A stretch of DNA of 47,044 nt from assembly GCA_964496705.1 (NCBI GenBank), contig CAZCBJ010000006.1:1-47044 (forward strand), in the 5' to 3' direction. Origin of the DNA: CAZCBJ01 sp964496705. GTDB taxonomy: Bacteria > Chloroflexota > Anaerolineae > Anaerolineales > Anaerolineaceae. Numbering within the stretch: the first letter of the stretch is position 1; every line of letters begins with the position of its first letter. A model generated the notes under the pieces. The model worked only from the letters and a program-made list of their open reading frames with translations, did no database searches and had not been told where the DNA came from. The position numbers and the translations under genes were made by a program. Below, piece after piece: positions 25,728-33,091 of this stretch.

Positions 25728-25766
25728 ATTTGTAGAAGCACATTTCAATGATAAGGAGAGGATATC

Positions 25767-26171
25767 ATGACGGCGTTAAGCACGATCGAAGGAATTGGGG
25801 AGAAGTATGCAGCCAAGTTGAAAGATGCCGGCGTTGGCAGCGTGGAAGCGCTGTTGGAGGCAGGCGCCACCCCCAAAGACCGTAAGGCACTGGCGGAAAA
25901 AGCTGGCATCAGCGAAAGTTTGATCCTTGAATGGGTCAACCTGGCAGACCTCTTCCGCATCAAGGGCGTCGGCGAGGAATTCTCCGACCTGTTGGAGGAA
26001 GCCGGTGTGGACACCGTGGTGGAGCTGGCGAAGCGGAATGCTGAGAACCTGCACGCCAAAATGGTCGAGGTCAACGAGGCCAAGAAGTTGGTTCGTCGTT
26101 TACCCACCGCGCAACAGGTTGCGGAGTGGATCGAACAGGCGAAGTCTTTGCCGCGTAAAGTCTCCTACTAG
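25767..26171 (+). CDS. DUF4332 helix-hairpin-helix protein
   Basis: A 134-residue soluble protein made of two helix-hairpin-helix units: IEGIGEKYAAKLKDAGV at about 6-22 and IKGVGEEFSDLLEEAGV at about 65-81, each followed by short helices. This is the DUF4332 pattern. Related motifs bind DNA or RNA backbones non-specifically in repair enzymes, but DUF4332 itself has no established function. GGAG lies 9 bases before the ATG. It forms a two-gene operon with a second HHH protein 24 bp downstream. Confidence 0.85.
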   Translation: MTALSTIEGIGEKYAAKLKDAGVGSVEALLEAGATPKDRKALAEKAGISESLILEWVNLADLFRIKGVGEEFSDLLEEAGVDTVVELAKRNAENLHAKMVEVNEAKKLVRRLPTAQQVAEWIEQAKSLPRKVSY

Positions 26172-26195
26172 AATAAAAAGGGGGGGAGGTTGGCT

Positions 26196-26612
26196 ATGTT
26201 TGGATTCATGTCATCTGTCAGCGCCCAAGCCGCGTCTGGTTCATCCAGGCAGGTCATCGGTACCATTCTGTTCTTTGCGCTTCTCATTCTGTGTTTTCTG
26301 ATATTATGGTGGCTGGAAAGCCGGCGCAAGCCCAAAGCTGCGTCAGAGACCAAAGCCCAAGTGGTGCGCGAGGCGATTGTGGAGGGGATTGGTCCCAAGA
26401 TCAAACAAATTCTCGCGCAACATGGCATCAGCACCTTTACGCAGCTCGCCGCTGCCAATGTGGATGATCTTAAGAAAATTCTCACCGAAGCCGGCTTGAA
26501 TATGACCGATCCAACTACATGGCCTGAGCAGGCCCGTCTGGTGGCAGTTGGCGACATGCAAGGTTTGGAGAAATTGAAAGATTCCCTAAAGGGTGGGCGG
26601 ATCGCCACCTAA
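26196..26612 (+). CDS. Membrane-anchored helix-hairpin-helix protein
   Basis: A 138-residue protein with one membrane helix (about 22-42), a basic stop-transfer segment and a C-terminal domain. That domain starts with EGIGPKIKQILAQHGISTF and continues DDLKKILTEAGLN, the helix-hairpin-helix pattern also seen in the preceding gene product. The membrane helix would hold the putative nucleic-acid-binding or protein-binding domain at the inner face of the membrane. ATG 26196 has GGGAGG 6 bases before it. A TTG at 26190 is inside that spacing and less likely. The function is unknown. Confidence 0.75.
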   Translation: MFGFMSSVSAQAASGSSRQVIGTILFFALLILCFLILWWLESRRKPKAASETKAQVVREAIVEGIGPKIKQILAQHGISTFTQLAAANVDDLKKILTEAGLNMTDPTTWPEQARLVAVGDMQGLEKLKDSLKGGRIAT

Positions 26613-26638
26613 AGTAAACGCAGTAGACCATCCAATTC

Positions 26639-26660
26639 GCCTGAGGTTGTATGCTCAGGC
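26639..26660. terminator. Bidirectional terminator-like hairpin
   Basis: GCCTGAG and CTCAGGC form a 7-bp perfect stem with an 8-base loop in the 57-bp gap between two convergent genes. T-rich sequence follows on the plus strand only loosely (TATTTGGGTTT). Confidence 0.6.
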
Positions 26661-26669
26661 TATTTGGGT

Positions 26670-27512
26670 TTACGGCTCAACGAAGTAGGTCACCGCCAGG
26701 ATCCCAGGTCCGCCATGTACCACGATGGCGGAGGATACACCGTATACGGGTACCTCTTCGATGCCGGTCACGGCGGATAACTTGGCTGCCAGTTCTCGTG
26801 CCAGTTCCACCGCCTGGCATTGCATCACGCACAAATGGGCATCAGGTGTGTTGGGACATTCCTGAGTCACCAACGAGAAGATGCGTTCGACCACCCTGCG
26901 CTGAGTGAAGTGTTTTTCAAACACCTTAATCGCGCCGTCACGGACGGTGAGAATGGGTTTGATTCGCAGCAGGCTACCGGCGAGGGCAGCCGCCCCGCCG
27001 ATGCGCCCGCTCCTTTTGAGATATTCGAGGGTGTCCAGGATGATATATGATCTGAACCGGCTGCGCAGACTCTGCAATGTCGCCAATATCGCGTGAATAT
27101 CTGCACCTGAAGTGGCCATTCGCTGCGCCTCCAGCACCATCACCGCCTGCGGGGCAGAGAAAGCGAGGCTATCAAACACATGTATATGCAGGTGTGGGTA
27201 TTCTGCGCGGGCAGCCATTGCGTTGGCGTAGGTTCCGCTTAATTTACTCGACGGGGCGACGACCAGGATGCTGTCGCCTGCATGGTCCAGTTGTTCATAG
27301 ATCGGATAGAAAAAGTGAGGTGGAGGAGCGGCTGTGGTGGGCAGGTTGGATGATTCTTGCATCTTATCCAGCAGCTTTTCGGTGCGACACTCGGTATCAT
27401 CGCGGAATGACTGGTCGCCAAAAACGATCATTTGGGGTAGGATGGTGATGCCCAGTTTGGTGGAGATTTCTTCGGGAAGCCCGGCGAGTGTGTCAGCGAC
27501 AATGTGGATCAT
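26670..27512 (-). CDS. DegV family fatty-acid-binding protein
   Basis: The 280-residue protein has the DegV fold: an N-terminal IVADTLAGLP motif (usually DS-T/S-DLP), TTAAPPPHFFYPIYEQL near residue 58, SSKLSGTYANA near 87, and GRIGGAAALAGSLLRIKPIL near 168. DegV proteins such as FakB bind a fatty acid and present it to the kinase FakA for phosphorylation. The first motif lacks the usual Ser that contacts the carboxylate, having Thr-Leu-Ala in its place. No fakA-like gene is in the window. The gene lies 38 bp after the GNAT-like gene on the same strand and is probably cotranscribed. Confidence 0.9.
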   Translation of the reverse strand: MIHIVADTLAGLPEEISTKLGITILPQMIVFGDQSFRDDTECRTEKLLDKMQESSNLPTTAAPPPHFFYPIYEQLDHAGDSILVVAPSSKLSGTYANAMAARAEYPHLHIHVFDSLAFSAPQAVMVLEAQRMATSGADIHAILATLQSLRSRFRSYIILDTLEYLKRSGRIGGAAALAGSLLRIKPILTVRDGAIKVFEKHFTQRRVVERIFSLVTQECPNTPDAHLCVMQCQAVELARELAAKLSAVTGIEEVPVYGVSSAIVVHGGPGILAVTYFVEP

Positions 27513-27550
27513 GTTCCCTGCCCCTTCTGGCGAATAGTTGCCGATTTAGT

Positions 27551-28678
27551 CTACAGTCGTTTTAAGTAAATACGGTGTACTTTGTAAGCTTGTCCGCCCA
27601 GCCGCTCTATGTCCTGTCGCATCATACTGGCTGTGTCGGCGTTCTGGGTCATTTCAGCATGCTCAAAATTCATCGAGCGCACAGTCTTCTCCAGCTCAAC
27701 GTAAAGCAGCGCGTTCCCGCCCCGCCCCTGGTACTCCGGCAGGATGCCGCCGCCGTTGAGAGAAATCCATTTTGTGCGCCTCAGCTCCCATAAAAAATCA
27801 ATCAGCGAAATCGGGTTCAAGCGGCCTTTCGCCCTTTGCATTGCTTCGGAAACATCCGGGAAACCAAGCGAAAAACCGACCACCTCTTCGCCGTGAGTGA
27901 TAATCTTGATCAGTTTTGGGACTGCCACGGTCATGATGTTGTCGGCGATGAATTGGATCTCGCGCTCAGTGAAAGGATAGTATTCCCAATTGTTTACGAA
28001 ACTTTTATTATACGCCTGTCCCAGGCGGCGGCTCCATTTCATCAGTTCCTTCTTGGTGCGGAAATTAACCACCTGGAATGTGCCACGCTGAAGCACACGC
28101 TCTACTATTTGATGGACTTTTTCGGGCATGCGGAAATCATCTGCCTTCAGGTAGAAATCAACGAAATCCACCTCTTTTTCGAACCCCAGTGCTTCAAGCA
28201 AATCCGGGTAATAAGGCGGATTATAGTTGGTCATGTTCATCATCTGGCGGTGCGCAAAGCCTTTGACCAGTACGCCGTAGCCGTCAAATGCCGAAAAACC
28301 TTTGGCGCCATTGATCTCATCCAATCCGCGCTGACTTGCCCATTCGGCTGCTCGATCGAACAATCCGCGCGCAGCGTCCAGGTTGTTCTCACATTCAAAA
28401 AGATAAAAATTGGCGCGGCGGGTGCCGTGATGTTGGTTGTATAGGCAGTTTTCCAGGACGGCCAGCCGGCCAATCATGCGTCCGTTTTCATGCGCAAAGA
28501 AAAATTCGGCATCCGAGTGTTCATAGAAGGGATGCTTGACCTTGTTCAGCATCAAACGAACATCCACATCGAAGGGCGGCACCCAATGCGGGTTGTCCTT
28601 GTATAAGCGGAAGGGCAGGCGAACAAACTGGTTGACCAAGCGGTGATCCTTCAGGTCCAAACGTTTGATGGTGACCAT
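27551..28678 (-). CDS. GNAT-like N-acetyltransferase family protein
   Basis: A 375-residue soluble protein. The C-terminal third contains ILPEYQGRGGNALLYVELEKTV near 320-341, which matches GNAT motif A (Q/R-x-x-G-x-G/A) for acetyl-CoA. The N-terminal part (residues 1-130) also looks like a divergent acetyltransferase lobe, with FFFAHENGRMIGRLAVLEN. Substrate and pathway are unknown. ATG 28678 is preferred, with GGAGG 8 bases before it. A -10-like TATAAT (28699-28704) lies about 20 bp upstream, so the leader would be very short. It is transcribed divergently from the Fpg/Nei-like gene. Confidence 0.7.
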   Translation of the reverse strand: MVTIKRLDLKDHRLVNQFVRLPFRLYKDNPHWVPPFDVDVRLMLNKVKHPFYEHSDAEFFFAHENGRMIGRLAVLENCLYNQHHGTRRANFYLFECENNLDAARGLFDRAAEWASQRGLDEINGAKGFSAFDGYGVLVKGFAHRQMMNMTNYNPPYYPDLLEALGFEKEVDFVDFYLKADDFRMPEKVHQIVERVLQRGTFQVVNFRTKKELMKWSRRLGQAYNKSFVNNWEYYPFTEREIQFIADNIMTVAVPKLIKIITHGEEVVGFSLGFPDVSEAMQRAKGRLNPISLIDFLWELRRTKWISLNGGGILPEYQGRGGNALLYVELEKTVRSMNFEHAEMTQNADTASMMRQDIERLGGQAYKVHRIYLKRL

Positions 28679-28806
28679 ATGGCGTTCCTCCAACCTTGAT
28701 TATAAAGGCACCCGTGAATACATCACATCCGATTATGCTCTTTTTGTAAGGGGAGAAGTGGGAAAACCCAACCTGGAAGTGTTTTGGCAGGTGGTGAGTT
28801 TACCTA

Positions 28807-28835
28807 TTGACACGCAGATTAAACCGGATTATATT
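28807..28835 (+). promoter_or_regulatory. Promoter of the Fpg/Nei-like gene
   Basis: TTGACA (28807-28812, a perfect -35) and TATATT (28830-28835) are separated by exactly 17 bp. The leader is about 37 bases and ends in a strong AAGGAGG ribosome site. Confidence 0.8.
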
Positions 28836-28878
28836 CACAAAAACAGAACTTTTGGTCTAATTGGTCCAAGGAGGAAAA

Positions 28879-29709
28879 ATGATCGAACTGCCTGAAGCGA
28901 CCGTTCTAGCGCGTCAACTGAGCGAGCAATTCGCCGGACGAACGGTGCATTCTGTTGTGCGCGGCAACACGCCGCATAAATTTGCGTTTTATACCGGTTC
29001 GCCGGAGGATTATGAGCGAATAATGATAGGAAGGCTGGTAGGAAAATCCGTCGCCGAGGGATTTTGTATCCTCCTGTCGCTGGAGCCGGATTATGTGCTG
29101 GTGCTGGGCATGGGAGGCGAAAAGATCGTCTATCAAGCCGACGCTTCCAGGTTGCCTGCCAGGCATCATTTTCTGGCCGGGTTCGATGATGGGAGCTATC
29201 TGAGTGTCACCGTCCAGGGCTGGGGCGCAGCGCAGTTGATGCCGAGAGCAGAGATTGCCCAGCATTTCTATTTGGGCAAGAACTCGGTCATGCCGCTGAG
29301 CGAAGCATATACTTTCGAATATTTCAACGGTTTGTTTGAGAAATTACAGCCGGGCGATGCCAAGTTTCTCAAGTACTTCCTGATCACCGAGCAGGCGGCT
29401 TACGGAGTGGGCAACGGCTGCCTGCAGGACATCCTTTTCCACGCAAAGCTGCATCCACGCCGGCGGGCTGCTCAACTGAGTTTGGACGAGCGGAAGGCGC
29501 TTTATGACTCCATTCAACAGACCCTTCAAGCCATGGTGGATGGAGGCGGGCGGGATACCGAAACAGACCTTTATGGGCGTACCGGGAAGTACTCAAAAAT
29601 CCTGGACACGCGCGCGGTGGGCAAGCCCTGCCCGACTTGTGGAACGTTGATAGAAAAAATTTCGTTCATGGGCGGTGCGGCTTATTTTTGCCCGGAATGC
29701 CAGATCTGA
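28879..29709 (+). CDS. Fpg/Nei-family DNA glycosylase-like protein lacking the N-terminal proline
   Basis: The 276-residue protein has the whole Fpg/Nei layout. It starts with an ELPE motif, then a beta-sandwich domain (to about 120) and a helix-two-turn-helix domain with QAAYGVGNGCLQDILFHAKLHP near 178-199. A C-terminal zinc finger CPTC...CPEC ends in CQI. Classic enzymes start Met-Pro-Glu, and the exposed Pro is the nucleophile for base excision. Here the protein starts Met-Ile-Glu. The Glu is kept, but the zinc-finger Arg-Ser/Thr contact is Gly-Ala-Ala. It could be an altered-chemistry glycosylase or a non-catalytic lesion binder. The ribosome site AAGGAGG fixes the start. Confidence 0.85.
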   Translation: MIELPEATVLARQLSEQFAGRTVHSVVRGNTPHKFAFYTGSPEDYERIMIGRLVGKSVAEGFCILLSLEPDYVLVLGMGGEKIVYQADASRLPARHHFLAGFDDGSYLSVTVQGWGAAQLMPRAEIAQHFYLGKNSVMPLSEAYTFEYFNGLFEKLQPGDAKFLKYFLITEQAAYGVGNGCLQDILFHAKLHPRRRAAQLSLDERKALYDSIQQTLQAMVDGGGRDTETDLYGRTGKYSKILDTRAVGKPCPTCGTLIEKISFMGGAAYFCPECQI

Positions 29710-29727
29710 GCAGCTAACGTATTGGGG

Positions 29728-31149
29728 TTATCCGCATCCGCAGCGTACTTTCCGCGCCGATACGATCATACTGAATAACCGGGTTCCTTCCCATTCGCTT
29801 TGAACTGTGCTGCGGTGGATTTCGATTTGGGAAAAACCTGATTCAGCGAGCAAGTCTAGAAATTCTTTTTCAGGCAACGCACCAGAAATGCAATTGGCCC
29901 AGGCACCTTCATCCAATCTTGCAGTTGCATTGAATGAAATATCGGTCACCATGTCGTTGATCTCCAACCTGCCTCCAGGTTTTAACACGCGGAAAATTTC
30001 CGAAAATGCCTTGCCTTTATCCTCCACCAGGTTGATCACGCAATTGGAAATCACAGCATCAACCGAATTATCTTCCACCGGAAGTGATTCTGCCTGACCC
30101 AGACGAAATTCGACGTTCTGAATTCCGTTGCGTTCGGCCGTCTTTTGGGCGCGCGCGATCATCGCTGGCGTTGCATCCACCCCAATGACATATCCGTCAG
30201 CCCCCACTTTACCTGCAGCCAGAAATGAATCCAGCCCTCCACCGCTGCCTATGTCCAAGACTGTTTCGCCTGATATCAGATTGGCAAAAGCAGAGGGATT
30301 CCCGCAGCCGAAAATAACCTCCTGCGCTTCCTGCGGGATGGAGGACAACTCATCGTTGCTGTAGCCGAGCTCAAAAGCCCGGTCCGAATTCATCTTGCTG
30401 GCGCAACAGCAGGTGCTTTCCTGGTTCGATTGGCTATTGCAGTCACATCCAATCGCCATCGAATAGGCAGCTTTTACATTTTCAATCATCCGCACTCGCT
30501 TTGTGCCGACAGCCAGGAACACCGGTACCTTGACCATTTCTTTGGCTTGTTCAGGCGCCTCATTGCCGTTCGAGTTTGCCTGACAGCAGATACCAGAAAA
30601 TCTAATTATCTTGTTCACCAGGTCAGCTTGAGCAAACCAAGAGATGATCTGATCGCGGCTGAAACCCAGCCAGACATCCGCCATCTCCTCCTTGAACCAG
30701 GTGTGAGGATGAGATTCCATGTCGGTGAGGACCAGCCTGCCACCGGGGGTGAGAATACGTACCATCTCTTGAATCGCCGTAAGTGGATCTGGGCAGTGAT
30801 GTAGATACATGTTGGCGAACACAGCCTCAACGGTTTCGTCCTCTACTGGAATATTGAGACTGTCGGCCAGGCGGTAATCGATATTGGAGAAACTAGCCAG
30901 TTTTTCCCGCGCCACATCCAACATTGCTTGCGAACCGTCCAATGCAATCACATGCTTTACCCGTGGAGCCAGCCCGGATGTCATAAAACCAGTGCCACAT
31001 CCCATATCTGCTACTACCATATCCGGGTGGAGGTATGCCCTGGCGACAGCCGCTTCACGCAAATCCTCATTGAAATAACCTGAGCGGATCGTGTCCCATT
31101 GTGCAGCGACTTGGTCGAAATAATCAGCAGAAGGATTGGTGGAATGCAA
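29728..31149 (-). CDS. Tandem SAM-dependent methyltransferase, C-terminal half ArsM-like (arsenite methyltransferase)
   Basis: A 473-residue fusion of two class I methyltransferases. The first domain (about 1-220) has motif I VADMGCGTG at 46-54 and resembles UbiE-like enzymes found next to ArsR regulators. A cysteine-rich linker follows (Cys235, Cys237, Cys247-249). The second domain (about 255-473) has motif I VLDIGSGGG at 297-305. It also has the three cysteines that bind arsenite in ArsM: Cys282 (FGCGNP), Cys370 (SNCVINL) and Cys420 (NCISGA). ArsM turns As(III) into methylated, partly volatile forms. The tail ends RCGCG. Translation appears to start at TTG 31149, with AAGGA 8 bases upstream. 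arsR lies directly upstream. Confidence 0.85.
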   Translation of the reverse strand: MHSTNPSADYFDQVAAQWDTIRSGYFNEDLREAAVARAYLHPDMVVADMGCGTGFMTSGLAPRVKHVIALDGSQAMLDVAREKLASFSNIDYRLADSLNIPVEDETVEAVFANMYLHHCPDPLTAIQEMVRILTPGGRLVLTDMESHPHTWFKEEMADVWLGFSRDQIISWFAQADLVNKIIRFSGICCQANSNGNEAPEQAKEMVKVPVFLAVGTKRVRMIENVKAAYSMAIGCDCNSQSNQESTCCCASKMNSDRAFELGYSNDELSSIPQEAQEVIFGCGNPSAFANLISGETVLDIGSGGGLDSFLAAGKVGADGYVIGVDATPAMIARAQKTAERNGIQNVEFRLGQAESLPVEDNSVDAVISNCVINLVEDKGKAFSEIFRVLKPGGRLEINDMVTDISFNATARLDEGAWANCISGALPEKEFLDLLAESGFSQIEIHRSTVQSEWEGTRLFSMIVSARKVRCGCG

Positions 31150-31185
31150 GGTTGTTTCCTTTTATATATTCGCAAATTTAGGGAT

Positions 31186-31203
31186 TGGTAAAAAAAATTA
31201 CCA
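31186..31203 (-). other. Small hairpin between arsR and the methyltransferase gene
   Basis: TGGTAA and TTACCA form perfect 6-bp arms around six A/T pairs, located after the arsR stop and 37 bases before the methyltransferase start. On the message the loop is U-rich. It may weaken readthrough or mark RNA processing, and is unlike the arsR operator. Confidence 0.35.
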
Positions 31204-31210
31204 TATCTTA

Positions 31211-31549
31211 TTAAGTGATGGTCGAGTGGTTTTCCGAGCAACAATCAGGCAGCCATCCCTCAACCTGGCTTTTCAGCCAACGGATACCTTCGCCGTTCAG
31301 GCAATAACATGTGGCAGGGCCGTCAATTTCACCGCTGACGATCCCAGCCTCTCGCAGAACCTTCAGGTGTTGGCTGACGGTGGATTGGGCCAGTTGGGTG
31401 AATTCGACGATTTCACCCGTGATGCAGGCTCGCCTTTCAGCCAAGACCTGAACCATATAAAAGCGGACCGGATTTCCCAAAGCTTTTAACATCCGCGCCA
31501 GGCGCTGGTGATCTGGTGCTAAATTTCTGATGTTTCGGGTATGCTTCAT
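31211..31549 (-). CDS. ArsR/SmtB family metalloregulator
   Basis: A 112-residue winged-helix repressor. The recognition helix region is QLAQSTVSQHLKVLREAGIV (about 52-71) and the wing is GEIDGPATCYCLN. Cysteines at 42, 81, 83, 103 and 104 could bind As(III) or a similar soft metalloid. The classic E. coli ELCVCDL motif is absent, so the sensor site is of another ArsR type. It would repress its own promoter, which contains a perfect inverted repeat, and the downstream methyltransferase gene, and release DNA when the metalloid binds. Confidence 0.9.
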   Translation of the reverse strand: MKHTRNIRNLAPDHQRLARMLKALGNPVRFYMVQVLAERRACITGEIVEFTQLAQSTVSQHLKVLREAGIVSGEIDGPATCYCLNGEGIRWLKSQVEGWLPDCCSENHSTIT

Positions 31550-31555
31550 CGTGCC

Positions 31556-31592
31556 TATATCGTAATTATACGATATAAGGTGGAATCGTCAA
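31556..31592 (-). promoter_or_regulatory. arsR promoter with embedded operator
   Basis: An inverted repeat with perfect 8-bp arms, TATATCGT and ACGATATA, around 6 bp occupies 31556-31577. Inside it lies a consensus -10 TATAAT (31565-31570), with -35 TTGACG at 31587-31592 (16-bp spacer). Repressor binding would cover the -10 and the start point. The operator ends only 6 bp before the arsR ATG, so the leader is about 10 bases and initiation is almost leaderless. The -35 overlaps the stop of the upstream gene. Confidence 0.8.
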
Positions 31593-33064
31593 TGGTTGAC
31601 AGGCAAGATGGCATAAATATTAAATGATGGATTCGTATAAACCAATTGAAAGCGTTCTGGATGACGACGGGCAAATTGATCTGCATAAAATTCCAGTTGA
31701 CCGTCGCGGAAATTGTACTCACTTTCAAATAATTCTGCGATCAGGTATTTTGCCTCGATCTGGTCGATCCACCAAAGGAACCGGCTGTCCTCCGTGTAGA
31801 CTGCGAAACCGCTGGCCTTTCTGTCGGTAAATAATGCCAAAGCGCGGGGTTTGAAAAATATCAGTACATCATTATCCGAGGTTTTTTGGCGAATTTCTAA
31901 AAACAAAGCTTTTGCATCTGTAGACTCTACACCAATATCCTGTGGGGCGTAACTAACCATGCGAAAATTGCTGGCGTATCCAGCCAGTAAAAGAATCGAT
32001 GGAAAGATCAACATAAATTTGGTACCGATAGGATGATTTAACCGCTGGCTGACCTTTTCGATCCCTCGAAAGATATAAAATACGGAAAGGAACAATAATG
32101 GCAAAAGAAACCGAATACCCTGGAAAAAAGGCCAAATAACCAGTGCCAGGAAATAGGCAACGAAAAAGTAATCCGTCAGGGTTGGTTTTGTTTTCAGTTG
32201 AGTCCAAAAACCAATCAGAAAAAAAAAGAATATCACTGCCATCACCAACCCGCTACCCACCAAGCCCCAATTCATGTTCCAAATAACTAATAAACCAAAT
32301 GCATAAGACCCGAAGTTCCTCAACCATATCCCAGGATCGAGTACAAACATTCCAAGGTATTGTGAGTTCGTCGGCAGGATCATCGATTGCGCAACTATTA
32401 AGAGACCGGCGATGAATGACATGGCGAGTGCTGTTGCTGGAAATTTTCGGCTTGCTGACCATTCGGCGAAGATTACAGCAGGCAGCAGCACCAATCCGAT
32501 GCTCCTTAAACCGATACAAGCATACATAATCAAACCGGCCAGACCAATCTGCCACCACTGACGGGGTTTTTTTTGAATAAGAATCTGATTAACTATCCAA
32601 AAGGCTGCCAGTAGGAAAAAAAGGAAAGGCAGATCCGACAGCACCTGGTTCTTTAAGCTGTTAATCACTGGATGTAGACCGAGGATTGCCATTGCAGTGA
32701 GAGACGCTGGAAACCCCAATTTTGGTTGAAATAGAAAGTAGAACGCCACCAGTGAACCCAACAGGAACAGACATTCAACATATTTGAAAGCCACCAAATT
32801 TACACCTAACAGCGCAACCACCGGCGCCAGGATCAGGGGGAAGATGGGTGGATACGCATCCGGGCCAATACCAGGGTTATCGGGATTTATAATATAGCCC
32901 GTCTCGCGATAAGGTTTACCATCAGCGATATTGGCTGCCAGTCTAATGTACTGAGCAAAGTCATCTCCCCAATCATGCCCGGGTTGAACGGTCAGGAACG
33001 TAAACAGGGTGATCCCGGATAATACCAGGGTAAAGAGCAGCCAATGCAGGCGGTTCGTGGACAT
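31589..33064 (-). CDS. Multispanning membrane protein, GT-C/PMT-like glycosyltransferase
   Basis: A 491-residue protein with about ten to eleven membrane helices. The first extracytoplasmic loop reads PGHDWGDDFAQYIRLAANI, with three acidic residues (Asp31, 34, 35). This resembles the acidic catalytic loop of family 39 / ArnT-type transferases that use lipid-linked sugars. A proline-tyrosine-proline motif (DAYPPIFPL) follows, and a soluble C-terminal domain of about 110 residues ends the protein. The likely role is transfer of a sugar from a polyprenyl phosphate to a protein or lipid outside the membrane. It lies 27 bp after comM on the same strand. The family call is moderate. Confidence 0.65.
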   Translation of the reverse strand: MSTNRLHWLLFTLVLSGITLFTFLTVQPGHDWGDDFAQYIRLAANIADGKPYRETGYIINPDNPGIGPDAYPPIFPLILAPVVALLGVNLVAFKYVECLFLLGSLVAFYFLFQPKLGFPASLTAMAILGLHPVINSLKNQVLSDLPFLFFLLAAFWIVNQILIQKKPRQWWQIGLAGLIMYACIGLRSIGLVLLPAVIFAEWSASRKFPATALAMSFIAGLLIVAQSMILPTNSQYLGMFVLDPGIWLRNFGSYAFGLLVIWNMNWGLVGSGLVMAVIFFFFLIGFWTQLKTKPTLTDYFFVAYFLALVIWPFFQGIRFLLPLLFLSVFYIFRGIEKVSQRLNHPIGTKFMLIFPSILLLAGYASNFRMVSYAPQDIGVESTDAKALFLEIRQKTSDNDVLIFFKPRALALFTDRKASGFAVYTEDSRFLWWIDQIEAKYLIAELFESEYNFRDGQLEFYADQFARRHPERFQLVYTNPSFNIYAILPVNH

Positions 33065-33091
33065 TGCTAAGACGACTGACGGGTCACCCGA

